A stretch of 64,000 bases of DNA from Petunia secreta (lineage: Eukaryota; Streptophyta; Magnoliopsida; Solanales; Solanaceae), in the NCBI GenBank assembly GCA_029990175.1, contig JARKIP010000005.1, forward strand, positions 54,301,001-54,365,000, given 5' to 3'. Position 1 is the stretch's first letter, and every line of letters begins with the position of its first letter. A program made the translations under genes and the position numbers. Below the pieces are notes generated by a model, which was not told where the DNA came from, ran no database searches, and saw only the letters and a list, made by a program, of their open reading frames with translations. Below, piece after piece: positions 22,152 to 33,529 of this stretch.

Positions 22152-23052
22152 TGTTCAAGTATAGGATTTAATGATTGACCAAGGACTTGGTGCTGAGTAA
22201 ACGAGGAAAAGGTTCATAGTTGGAGTAGGAGTTGGAGTTGAAACTGTTCAATTTGAAGTTCGAGACCGAGTCGAAGGAGGAAAAAAGGATTAGCTGAATA
22301 CAAGTCTCAATCCAAGGTGAAGAAGGAGAAGCTAAGAAGCAGCTTTGGAAAGAGTTTCATAGGTGGCAAAAGATTGAAGACTTAGGAAAAGCAACTTAGG
22401 TTTCAATAAGGAATATTTTGTAAACCTTATGCGGGAAGGAATCCAAACGGGAAAAGGAGTTCTAAATTAAATAGAAATAGGATTTCGAGAACTCTATAAA
22501 TGCAACTTATTTGACCTTGAAGATTTACGCACTCAAGAATTCTCTACAAAGAAAATCAAGAGCAATTAGTCGTGAGAGCTAGTGTGTGCAACAACAGAAA
22601 CGAGGCAGGAGAAGCTGACGGAGTTGAAGTTTCACAGTTAACTCTGTTTGTCTAGTTGTTGAGAAGCATTAAAGTAGAATACGTTTTTATGTGAGTAGTT
22701 TCAACCTTAGAAGCTATAGTGAATCTTATAAGGTTCTAGGTACTAAGAGTGTTAGTTCCTTGGTTATGGAGTTGTAACCTAACACTTTCTCGGGTTTCCA
22801 TAGTGGAAAGTGTTTAATTCCCAAGAGTTTGGGTCGTGGTTTTTGATCCCTTGAGAAAAAAAATTTCCACGTAAATCTATGTATTTTTTACGTTTCCGCA
22901 TTTAGCATAAGTTTTAGAGATATGCAAAACTTGTAAGGAACCTGGTTCTTTGTAGTGCGATCGAGAATGAAGCAAGTTTAAAGAGTTTGAAAAATCAGGT
23001 AAGGATACTATTCACCCCCTCTAGTGTCTTAGAAATGTGAACCAGGAGAAAT
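22152..23052 (+). repeat. Copia B 5' LTR and degenerate primer-binding site
   Basis: Starts TGTTCAAGTATAGG and ends before a decayed primer site at about 23055-23067 (TGAATTAGAGCAGG, compared with TGGTATCAGAGCGGG in copia A). It contains the family block CCCTTGAGAAAAAAAATTTCC followed by ACGTAAAT, and the terminal ATTCACCCCCTCTAGTGTC. Both limits are approximate. Confidence 0.65.
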
Positions 23053-23256
23053 AAGTGAATTAGAGCAGGTTCTCTCACATAAATATTAAAATCTGGAGAA
23101 TGATCTAAATCATGAGTGCACCACCAATTAACAGGCCTTCTCAGTTCAATGGCCAGTACTATGGATGGTGGAAATTTAGAATGGAAGACTACATTTAAGC
23201 TGAAGACTATCAACTCTAGATCATCACATCTGAAGGACTCTTGTCCCTACCAAGAT

Positions 23257-24009
23257 TGATGCAACCCGACGCTCATCCAAACCCTTCACAAGCTTGGGAG
23301 TTGCAACAGCTACAGGCAATATTCACACAACTGGAGCCGATTGGACAAGTATTGGAGGTTCCAGGGCAGTTCTGCATGTTCTCTGCCCCTGGAATTGAAA
23401 ATACTCATCGCGATCGAGAGTGCAAAGACGCGATCGCGAAGATCCAAAAGGAAGAGATACGCGATCGCGAGAAGGCAGACGCGATCGCAGAAGAGCAAGT
23501 AACAATGCAGCGCGATCGCGCATCCACAGACGCGATCGCGCAAGAGGCTGTTTGAAGCCTTTGCCTGCGCGATCGCGAGACCATAGTCGCGATCGCAAGG
23601 CTATGAATTAATGCTCAGCGCGATGGCGACCATCACTGCGCGATCGCTCTGAGACGAGGATCAAAAGGCCCAACAGTAGCTATTGACTTGAAGGCCCAAT
23701 GTTAAGGGTTAATTAGGCATTTGTGCCATAGTATAACTACTCCTAAAGACATTAGCATACCTAGTTTTTTTTATGATTATTGATATTGTAAGGATTGGCT
23801 AAGCTTGTTTGCTTTAGCACATTAGACTTTCTTGATTTGCAATTAGCTTAAACCAATTGAGGATCAATTAGTAGTGTTTCTGTTTTTTAGGTGATTAAGG
23901 GGGTGATTAGATTAATTTTCCCTAATCCATTTTCTTAACTCTTCTCTAATCAATTGGGTCTTACTTTATTTCTTGTCTTTTCATACTTGTGTCTTTAATT
24001 TTCATATCA
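23257..24009 (+). repeat. Gypsy 5' LTR with GCGATCGC clusters
   Basis: 753 bp, TG...CA. Between about 23408 and 23650 the octamer GCGATCGC or a one-base variant recurs around ten times, making a CpG-dense island in AT-rich DNA. ORFs through it (Arg-Asp-Arg and Ala-Ile-Ala repeats) are by-products of the repeat. Confidence 0.9.
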
Positions 24010-24011
24010 TT

Positions 24012-24023
24012 TGGTATCAGAGC
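24012..24023 (+). other. Primer-binding site (initiator tRNA-Met type)
   Basis: TGGTATCAGAGC, two bases after the LTR end; the standard plant primer site complementary to the 3' end of initiator tRNA-Met. The leader that follows (24024-25062) is non-coding and has further GCGATCGC-like copies at about 24430-24570. Confidence 0.9.
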
Positions 24024-25062
24024 TGGATTAGTGTTTGTTTTAACAATCACTAAACCAATTCTTGTTTATCAAATCAAAAAAAAAAAAAAAATGGAGTCAA
24101 AAATACAAAAAATATGAGTCTTAGGATTATGTTTCTATTGGGTGAAATTTTTGGTACCATTTGAAGATATTTCTACCTAGAAACTATTCCCAAAAGGAAT
24201 TGATCAATCAACAACAAATTGGTGCTGAATTGAAGGATTCAAAAATTAGGGTTCTTCATCAAGAAATTGGGGTTTTTGAACTTAGTTGTCGAAATTGAAG
24301 AACCAATTACTGGGGTTTGTTCACGGACCAACAAGGAATATACATCTCAAATTTGGAGCAAAAATACGGTGGTTTGTGAAGATTCAAGTTGAAAAGTGAG
24401 CTTCAAAATCGGGTTCTGCTTCAAACCCAGAAGCTTACGCGATCACGCCACTTCCAGCGCTATCGCGCAGGCCACTAATTAAAAGGCCTACGCGATTGCG
24501 ACAGACTCACGCGATCGCACCAGTACCACCAGTAAACCTCCGCGAACGTGATGCACTCACGCGATCGCGTTGAACAACAATTTCCCAGAAAAATAGATTC
24601 TTAGACAGATTGTTCGCAACAACCCCGTAATAGTTTCTAATCAACTGGAACTCAATTTCAGCATCAAGAACACTAAGTTTTTAGATCACAAACAAAATTT
24701 CATCCAATTCCAAATTCGATTCATGCCAATTCGATTCTTGCCTTTCTTTCTTCCCTTTCTTTAAACTTTCCTAAAGTGCTTTCGTCAGTTTCAGTTGTCC
24801 CTTTCTTGTCACAACAATTCCTTCCGATCCCGAATTAGTTGATTTTGATTGTCAAGTTGGATTTAGTGTGCGAAGAACAAACATGCAATAGCCAAGAATG
24901 GAAAAAGGCAAGTGAGGTGAGAGCATTAAAGTGATTAAAGGCCGAACATTGAGTGCAAACATGAGTGAATTGAGTGACATCAATTTGAGTGTAAACACTT
25001 AGGGAGTGACTCGGTGAGGATTCTTTCTACTAACTTTGTTTGTTTACTTGTTTGTAGGTACA

Positions 25063-26977
25063 ATGGCTCAAAAAGGAGTCGAGGCGGACATGGAACTTAA
25101 AACCATGATGCAAGCCATGATGGAAAATATGAGCTTAATGCAAGAAAAGTTTGATGGGATGAAGGAGACGGTTGATGAGCTATCTCAGAAAGATAAGCTT
25201 CGGGAAATGGGTAAGCAAGTGGTTGGCACACCTCCAACCGTGGGGGTGCGGGGTGATGGACCAAGCCAAATTTCTCAGGCCAATCACCGCTACTTTAACA
25301 TGGTGGTCCAAGATACCTATAGCCGAATGTCACTCGCAAAGGGATCCCACTCATGATCACCCAAGAAATGAACAACCAAGGAATGACATTCCAAGGCCAC
25401 TTTATGTTGAGGCTTTTCATGAGGATGAGAACTATGATAATGAACCATTTCGCTATCCGGGTGAAGCCCAACGAGGGGGATCTAGGGGTCGAGGTGGCCA
25501 ATTTGGTGGAGGTTACAAAAGGAGAGTGGATCGTGATGGGGACTACTATGACCACGGGGGTTATGGTGGACAACGGAGGTACCATGATGAAGATAAGGGG
25601 TTGAACACTATCAAAGTCAACCTACCTACCTTCCAAGGTGAGAGTGATCCGGATAAGTATATGGAGTGGGTGGTCACGACGGAGAGAATCTTTCAAATCA
25701 ACAACGTCCAAGATGCAACAAGGGTGAAATATGTTATCTCCCAATTTGAAAGCTATGCTTCTACTTGGTGGGAGTCCAAGAGAAGACAAAAGGAAACATA
25801 AGGGCTCATTGCCAATGGGGGTTGGGTGGCTTTGAAAGCCGTGATGGAGGCTCGGTTTTTACCTCCAAACTATGAGGATGAATTTCCCAAAAGATTATAC
25901 AATTTTATGTAAGGAACCAAGAGCGTGGTGGAGTATTTTGATGAATTTGAGAGGACTAGGACAAGGGCTAATGTGTTAGATGGTGACCGGTCTCTCATAC
26001 CAAAGTTTCTTAGAGGTTTGAATAGGGAGATCTCTTCCCCAATGGAATTGCACTGGTTTAAAAGCTTGAATGATGCATTCCAAGCGGCTCAAAAGGTGGA
26101 GAACGGGGTCAACTTAGACAAGTCTTACAAAGCCAAAAATATCCCTTCCACTTGGAACAAAGGAAAGGATAATGTGAAGGCTTATACCCCATGGGATAAA
26201 GCTAAGGAGCCCAAGCGTGACTTCAAAGGCACCTTTGAAAGAACCAAGCCCAAGGAGGAGCCCAAGGTGGGAGGTAATAAAGCTAAACTTAAAAACTTAT
26301 CTAACATTCAATGCTACAAGTGTAATAGTCGTGGCAACATGATGAGAGATTGTCCCAATAGGAGGAATATTATTGCTTTGGGTGATGGGGGCAATGAAAC
26401 GGGTGGTAGTGATGATGATGAGATAGATAAGGGTATGCCATGTGGCGATGATTTTGATGAGGAGCCGGTGGGAGATAGGAAACTAGAGGAAAACTACCTT
26501 ACTCTTGTGGTAAGAAGAATAATGGGGGCGCAAGTGAAGGAGGAGTTGGAGTCGAATCAAAGGGAGAGTTTGTTCCATGCCTCTTACAAACTCCAATGGT
26601 TGAAGGAGTGTGGTGAACTAAAGGTGACCAAGCAAGCCTTGATTAAATTCAAGATTGGGGATTACCATGATGAGCTTTTATTTTATGTGGTCCCTATGCA
26701 AGCTTGCCATATCTTGCTTGGTAGGCCTTGGCAATATGACTGTTTGGCAAGGCATGATGGCAAGACTAATAGGTATGCCTTGGAAGTGGGGGGGGGGGGT
26801 CAGAAGTTTGTTCTAAATCCATTGACCCCGGCACAAGTGAGTGAGGGTTATAGGAAGATGAGGGAGTTAAAGTTGAAAAGAGAGAAAGAAAAGAAAGAGA
26901 GAGTTGTGGAAGGGGGAGTGGGAGTTGTTACTCAAAAGAGAGGAACCAAAAGAGGGAGTGAACTTGTTCTTGTCTAG
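25063..26977 (+). pseudogene. Gypsy gag and protease region (frameshifts, protease active site deleted)
   Basis: ATG 25063 gives MAQKGVEADMELKTMMQAMM. Retrotrans_gag follows in other frames (KVNLPTFQGESDPDKYMEWV, YASTWWESKR), with stops near 25800 and 25911. Gag resumes at 25925 (VVEYFDEFERTRTRANVLDG) and ends in a knuckle CYKCNSRGNMMRDC (26311-26352). The protease region keeps only its C-terminal half (KVTKQALIKFKIGDYHDELL, ACHILLGRPWQYD). The text runs from ESNQRESLFHAS straight into YKLQWL, so the segment with the catalytic D-(S/G)-G is missing. A run of ten G near 26790 also shifts the frame. Confidence 0.85.
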
Positions 26978-26989
26978 GAAGGAATGTTT

Positions 26990-29760
26990 GAAAGATGTGG
27001 AGGAAGGAGCACCCATGATTCTCCTCCTACACAAGGAACATGTTTTGCTTACTAATGAACTAACCCCTTCTTTGCCTAGTTCTATTTCTTCTCTTTTGCA
27101 AGATTATGAAGACATCTTCCCTAAGGAGTTGCCTAGTGGATTGCCACTACTAAGAGGCATTGAGCATCAAATTGACCTTGTTCCAGGTTCCCAATTGCCC
27201 AATAAGACCGCTTATAGAAGCAACCCGGAAGCTACCAAAGAACTCTAAAAGCAAGTGGAGGAGTTACTTGGGAGTGAACTTGTGCATGAAAGCTTGAGCC
27301 CATGTGTGGTCCCGGTCATCCTAGTGCCAAAGAAATATGGGACTTGGCGCATGTGTGTGGATTGTATAGCAATCAACAAGATCACGGTAAAGTATCGTCA
27401 TCCTATTCCTAGGTAAGATGATATTCTTGATGAGTTATGTGGATCTTGTGTGTTCTCTAAAATTGATTTGAGGAGTGGATACCACCAAATCCGGATGAAA
27501 CCGGGTGATGAATGGAAGACGGCCTTTATAACTAACTTTGGTCTTTATGAATTGCTTGTCATGCATTTTGGCTTGTCCAGTGCTCCTTCAATCTTCATGA
27601 GGTGTATGAATGATGTGCTCAAATCCTTCATTGGAAAATTTATTGTAGTTTACTTTGATGATATCCTTATCTATAGCAATCCATTGATGAGCATGCAAAT
27701 AATTTGAAACAAGTATTTTATGTTTTTAGAAAGGAACAACTATTTGGTAATTTGAAGAAGTGTTGTTTTTGTGTTGAAAAGGTTGTTTTCCTTGGTTTTG
27801 TGGTGAGTGCAAATGGTGTGGAAGTAGATGAGGCTAAGGTGGAGGCAATTAGAGATTGGCCCACTCCTAAAAGCATTGGTGATGTGAGAAGCTTTCATGG
27901 GTTGGCTAGCTTTTATCGGAGGTTTGTGAGGGGATTTAGCACTATAACCGCACCATTGACCGAAGTAATAAGGAAGGATAAAGCGTTTGTGTGGGGGAAA
28001 GAGCAAGAAGAGACTTTGCAAAATTAAAGGAAGTTCTTAGTTCCGCACCTCTTCTTCAATTGCCAAACTTTGATATGACCTTTGAGATTGAATGTAATGC
28101 TAGTGGGGTAGGCATTGGGGCCATGTTGATGCAAGAACAAAAGTCTATTACATATTTTAGTGAGAAACTCAAGGGAGCAATTATTCCACTTATAACAAAG
28201 AGTTGTATGCCTTGGTGAGGACATTGGCTCATTGGCAACATTACCTTTGGTCTAAAGAATTTGTTATTAGAACCGACCACCAATCCTTAAAGCACCTCAA
28301 ATCCCAAGAGAAATTGCATGTGAGACATACCAAAATGGGCGGAGTTTCTTGAGACCTTTCCTTATATCATCCATTACAAAAAAAGGAAAGAGAATGTGGT
28401 GGCAAATGCCTTGTCAAGAAAGTTTGTGTTTCAATCAAGAAGGAACTCGTTGTTGAATACTTTGGGGTCCAAACTCATGGGCTTTGAGAGTATGAAGGAG
28501 ATGTATGTTAATGATCCGGAGTTTGGAGAACTTTTTGCTAATTGTGAAGTGGAGGAAAGGGGTAGAAGAGTCAATCGATTGTGTGGTGAGGAGGAACATA
28601 GTGGTGATGTAGAGAAAAAAAAGGTTTCACAAGTTTGATGGCTTCTTGTTTAGGAATGGGAAGCTATGTGTGCCTAGTTCATCTTGAAGGGAATTGCTAG
28701 TGAGAGAAGCCCATAGTGGGGGACTAATGGGGCATTTTAGTGTGGGCAAGACAATGGAGATTCTTAAGGAGCAATTCTACTAGCCCAAAATGAGAGTGGA
28801 TGTTGTGAGGGTGTGTGGCCAATGCTTGGAGTGTAGGCAAGCCAAGTCAAAGCTACTTCCACATGGTTTGTACTCACCCCTCCCCATTCCCTTAGGTCCT
28901 TGGCTTGACATTTCTATGAATTTTGTCCTTGGGTTGCCTTGGACCAAAAAGGGAAAGGATAGCATTTTTGTGGTTGTTGATAGATTTTCTAAAATGGCTC
29001 ATTTCATTCTATGCCACAAGGTTGATGATGCATCTCACATAGCTAACTTTTTTGTTGACAATGTGCTTAAATTGCATGGGGTCCCAAAAACTATTGTTAG
29101 TGATAGGGATCCCAAGGTCCTTAGTCATTTTTGGAAGGAGCTTTGGGGGAGGCTTGGCACTAAGTTGTTCTCCACTTCTTGCCACCCCCAAACCGATGGC
29201 CAAACCGAGGTTGTTAATAGAACCTTGGGTGCCATGCTTAGAGCAATGGTTAAGGGGAAACTAGCTTCTTGGGAAGAACATCTACCTTTGATTGAATTTG
29301 CTTATAATAGGACCATGCACACATCTACTTGCATGACACCTTTTGAAGTTGTGTATGGCTTTAATCCCCTTACCCCCTTGGATCTTTCGCCTTTATCTAG
29401 TGATGTTGTTTTAAGCTTAGATGCCAAGGTGAGAGCTCAAGAGATGAAGCAACTTCATAAGCAAGTAAGGAAACAACTTGAGAAGAAAAACCAAGAAGTT
29501 GCCAAGAAGGCGAACAAAGTAAGGAAGAAGATCATCTTTGAGCCCGGTGATTGGGTGTGGGTTCACTTCCGGAAGGATAGATTCCCAAACAAAAGAACGA
29601 ACAAATTGATGCCTAGAGGCGATGGCCCTTTCCAAGTCCTTGAACGCCTAAATGACAACGCGAAAAAAGTGGACTTGCCAAGCAATTACCAAGTGCACAA
29701 CACGTTCAACGTGTCCTTCGAAGTAAAAGATCAAGTGAATCCATGGACGGATTCTTCTTA
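26990..29760 (+). pseudogene. Gypsy reverse transcriptase, RNase H and integrase (several frameshifts)
   Basis: RT begins in LPSGLPLLRGIEHQIDLVPG (27120-27190). FSKIDLRSGYHQIRMKPGDE and VVYFDDILIYS (YFDD catalytic box, about 27647) follow, in pieces broken at 27246, 27690 and 28027. RNase H shows DFAKLKEVLSSAPLLQ, FEIECNASGVGIGAML and YFSEKLKGA. Integrase (28790-29760) has SFDLACLHSK-type shadows on the other strand only. The true frame shows CGQCLECRQAKSK (zinc Cys pair), DISMNFVLGLPWT (first Asp), TIVSDRDPKVLSHFWKELW (second Asp) and QTDGQTEVVNRTL (Glu). It ends in a GPF/Y-like part, GDWVWVHFRKDRFPNKR. Stop at 29759-29761. Confidence 0.88.
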
Positions 29761-29772
29761 AGACGGGGAGAA
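29761..29772 (+). other. Polypurine tract of the gypsy element
   Basis: AGACGGGGAGAA lies directly before the 3' LTR and is the expected plus-strand primer. Confidence 0.85.
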
Positions 29773-30539
29773 TGATGCAACCCGATGCTCATCCAAACCT
29801 TTCACAAGGAGCCAAGCTCGGGAGTTGCAACAGCTACAGGCAATGTTCACACAACTGGAGCTGATTGGAAAAGTATTGGAGGTTCTAGGGCAGTTCTGCA
29901 TGCTCACTGCCTCTGGAATTGAAAATACTCATCGCGATCGCGAGTGCACAGACGCGATCGCGAAGAGCCAAAAGGAAGAGATACGGGATCGTGAGAAGCA
30001 CGACGCGATCACGGCATGGAAAAAGGCAATGCAACGCGATCGCGCATCCACAGACGCGATCGCGCAAGAGGCTGGTTGAAGCCTTTGCCTGCGCAATCGC
30101 GAGACCATAGCCGCGATCGCGAGGCTATGAATTAATGCTCAGCGCGATGGCGACCATCACTGCGCGATCGCGCTGAGACGAGGATCAGAAGGCCTAACAG
30201 TAGTTAATGACTTCAAGGCCCAATGTCAAGAGTTAATTAAGGCATTTGTGCCATAGTATAAATACTCCTAAAGTCATTAGCATACCTAGTTTTTTTTTTT
30301 TTTATGATTATTGATATTGTAAGGATTGGCTAAGCTTGTTTGCTTTAGCACATTAAAATTTCTTGATTTGCAATTAGCTTAAACTAATTAAGGATCAATT
30401 AGTAGTGGTTCTTTTGTTTAGGTGATTAAGGGGGTGATTAAGTTAATTTTTCCTAATCTATTTCCTTAACTCTTCTCTAATCAATTGGGTCTTACTTTAT
30501 TTCTTGTCTTTTCATTCTTGTGTTTTAATTTTCATATCA
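29773..30539 (+). repeat. Gypsy 3' LTR
   Basis: 767 bp, matching 23257-24009 with scattered substitutions and short indels (for example CAAGGAGCCAAGCTCGG versus CAAGCTTGG). The GCGATCGC cluster is conserved at about 29933-30172, with several single-base losses. Confidence 0.92.
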
Positions 30540-32095
30540 AAGATAGTTGGTCAACCACCAAATCAGCAAACTGTTCCAATAGAGAGGTCTTAATTCACTG
30601 ATGATAATTTTAGGATGGTGGAGAAAAACGCTACGACTAAGAGGCTTATCATATGTGGACATGGTCCTGATGAATACATTAGAGTTTCTTCATTTAAGAT
30701 TGCCAAAGGAATTTGGAATGCACTGCAAGTTGCTCATGAAGGAACATCTCTAGTTAAGAAGTGTAGAATCCAGTTGTTGAAAAGGAAGTTCGAGGTTTTT
30801 TCCATGGGAGAGGCTGAATTCATCCAAGATATAATGAATAGGTTAACAATCATAAACACCCAGATAAAATTTGTGAGTATGGTTCTTACTAATGAAAATT
30901 TGGTGGAAAAGGTCATTAGGATTCTCCCTGATCCTTGGGAATCCAAAGTTACAACTATCATCGAGTCAAAAGAACTAGACAAGATTCAGTTTGACAAACT
31001 CGTTGGTAGTCTAAAAACTCATGAGCTGATGAAACAATCAAGGATCAAGGTAAAACCCAAGAAGGAGAAGAATCTAGCTTTAGAAACTATTGAAGGTTCT
31101 AAGTATGAGTGCTCTAAGCATGAGATGGCTCTAGTGAATGCTCTGAGAAAATCACTAAGTCTTGAAAAGAAAGATGGTAAAAGATCCACCAAAAAAATCC
31201 TGCTAAAAAGAGTATTGTTGACAATCCAGCCTACTCAGGATGTTTCAAGTGTCATAGAAAGGATCATGCGGTGACAGAATGTCCTGTGTGGGAAATTGAG
31301 TGGAAAAAGAATAGTGCTTCAAAGGAGAGTGAATTTAAGAAAATCAGACGTCTACACAACTTCAAAGCCATTAGGAAAAAGAAGAAGAAAGCATTATACG
31401 GAACGTGGGGACAATCTGAAAGTGACACTGATCATGAAGAAGAATCTGAGGATGACTCTTTACTGGCGTTGATGGCTCTTAGCAAAGGAAATCCTACTGA
31501 TGATCAACTTGAGGTAAGTCTCGATGACTTAAAAACAGATCATACTTTATCCCAAAGGGAACTTACTTTGCTCGCGCAAACTTTACTAGAAGGTAATTAG
31601 AGTTTAAGGGCTGAGAAGAACTAATGTCTTTTTGAAAAAATGACCAACTACTCTCAGTTGTGTCTAATTTTAAAATTGAAATCAAGAACCTTAGAAGAAG
31701 CTAAAATTGAATTTGAAGTTCGGATAGCATCATGTAATGCTCAGGTTTTTGAAGAAAAATAGAAAGTCTCAGCCTTTGAACTTTAAAATCTGAAGTTAAA
31801 TGCATAGGTGCTTGAAGAGCAAAAGAAAGTTTCTGCACTTAAGCTTGAAAATCATAAATTTGAAAGAAGTCACTAATAAGCAAGCAATTAGTGAGGTTCA
31901 AATCAACCTTAAAACTGAGCTTAAAAAAGAAAACGAAATTCTATATCAAGAAATTGAGAAGAACCGAGTTCCTCAAGAAAACGTTGATAAGGCTAACTAT
32001 GAACTTACCAGACTCACTAAATGGAACAAGTCTTCCGAAGCTTTGAATTGGTTCCATAAAAATTTTAAATAGAAGTAAAGATGGCTTAGGTTATA

Positions 32096-32981
32096 TGTTA
32101 TAAACTAGGAACCTCCTAAGGAAACTAGAGGGGGGGGGGTTGAATATTGTCTACCAATTTTTCGAGAACCAGATTCTTTGCGTCAGGAACCTTGTTCTTG
32201 ACTTAACAAATTTGCACTATGACACCACAACACACGCAAATAACAGACACAAAGAACACAGTGTTTTTACGTGGAAAACTCCTTGCTCAAGGGAGAAAAA
32301 ATACGAGCCACACTTTGGAATTTTTCGAACCAATCCACTAACACAAAGAGCAAGATTTAGATTACAAAACTCTGTAACCAAGGGGCTTCACTTTAGACCC
32401 TAATCACTCAACAAAGCTAAACTCTAGCTTTACAAAATAATCTCTCAAAAGTTCACCTAACACAATTGCTTCTAAGATAAGCAGATAGGTAACAACAATG
32501 ATAGCATCAAATAAGATAACTTACAAATCAAGAACCTAGACAGAATCTCTAGACTCCCCCAGTTGTCTTCTTCAGTTATCTCATGCTGAAAGTTGCTGAA
32601 TCGCCTGTGTATGCTCTCAACTCTCTTTTTTGTGAAATAACTGAGATTCGGCTGTGACTACTACTTGCTTTTATATGGGCTTCAAAACCCTAGTTGAGTT
32701 CCACAAGGAAACCTTGTAATTATGGCAAGACAAGATTTCATGTGACTCTTTCCTTGTTTAGGTCCAACTCGAATTCATACTTCGAAGATACAGCTACGGC
32801 ACAACTTCTTTTAGTCTGACTAGGATGCATACTCGTACACGCACCACTTCTCCTAGTCCTGCAGGGATTCACAGCCCACAATATTTTTGATCAGTCGTAC
32901 CCTTCTATACAAGGACCAGGTTCTTCTCCTGAACTGCTGGGTCCTTCTCGTTTTTCATTTTTCAAAACATTTACCTCCACA
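32096..32981 (-). repeat. Copia D 3' LTR, with duplicated LTR/purine-tract junction beside it
   Basis: Plus strand starts TGTTATAAACTAGGAACCTCC and ends ...TTTACCTCCACA at 32981. A segment of about 88 bp across the LTR/purine-tract junction is repeated at 33051-33135 (TTTACCTCAACA, then a purine tract on the minus strand, then AACAAATGTTGCC). So there are two candidate junctions; matching with the other LTR favours 32981. The stretch 33077-33529 is non-coding and holds a further purine tract (about 33207-33233). Confidence 0.8.
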
Positions 32982-33529
32982 ATTTCCTCCTTTTTGATGA
33001 TGACAAACAAATGCTGCCAAAGAACCTGAATAAATAAAATTACCAAGAACATAACATTTACCTCAACAAATTCTCCCTTTTTGATTATGACAAACAAATG
33101 TTGCCAAAGAACCTGAAAAAACAAAATTACCAAGAACAGAAAAAACAAAAATACAGTTTGAAAGATTTAAAACAGATGAGTTAGGTCACAAACACCCCAA
33201 CATTTCCTTCCTCTCCCTTTTGGCATCATCGAAAAGATTCAAAAACCTGCAGGAACAAGTTAGTATCATTCAGTCTAGAGCACAAGGCAATCAAGTCAAC
33301 TGAAAGTAAACACACAGGAATAACGCTAAAGGCCCAAGTTGAACCAGATATATTAAGAACAGACCCAATTCAAGCAAAAAAATTTAAAACCAGTTATCCA
33401 GGGCGTGATAGCCACACAGCCCTATTAAGTACACAACTTTAAAAGATTGTCTAGAACATAAATCAAGGAAGGACATAGGGAGAACAAAGGAGGGGTTTTA
33501 TCAAGGACATGGAGGAAGAAAGGTAGGAC

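Larger units (their letters stand above)
23257..30539 (+). mobile_element. Ty3/gypsy element nested in copia B (TSD AAGAT)
   Basis: 5' LTR 23257-24009, primer site 24012-24023, gag-pol pseudogene 25063-29760, purine tract 29761-29772, 3' LTR 29773-30539. The 5-bp target duplication AAGAT is at 23252-23256 and 30540-30544, inside copia B gag. LTR ends are TGATGCAACCCG...CATATCA. A chromovirus-like pol order is visible, but there is no clear chromodomain at the C-terminus. Confidence 0.93.
23112..32090 (+). pseudogene. Copia B gag, interrupted by the gypsy insertion
   Basis: ATG 23112 opens MSAPPINRPSQFNGQYYGWW, the DUF4219-like start, with stops shortly after. The gypsy insertion lies between 23256 and 30545. 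Gag then resumes in IVGQPPNQQ and runs through the UBN2-like part (KRLIICGHGPDEYIRVSS, IWNALQVAHEG) at 30615-31274, a decayed zinc knuckle (31240-31290), an acidic segment and a coiled region (SEVQINLKTELKKENEILYQ), up to 32090. There the minus-strand copia D begins. Several stops and frame changes are present. It is the structural capsid protein of the family and is not functional here. Confidence 0.8.

Noticed and set aside
23310..23611. Overlapping ORFs on both strands in the gypsy LTRs (also 29825-30110)
   Set aside because: GCGATCGC is open in several frames and encodes Arg-Asp-Arg or Ala-Ile-Ala repeats; they lie within LTRs and have no conserved protein.
24012..24023. A tRNA gene near TGGTATCAGAGC
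   Set aside because: Only the 12-bp primer-binding site is present, with no cloverleaf; the same applies at 42405.
26990..29760. Endogenous pararetrovirus as source of the RT sequences
   Set aside because: Integrase, LTRs, primer site and target duplications are present; no movement or coat protein motifs are seen. These are LTR retrotransposons.
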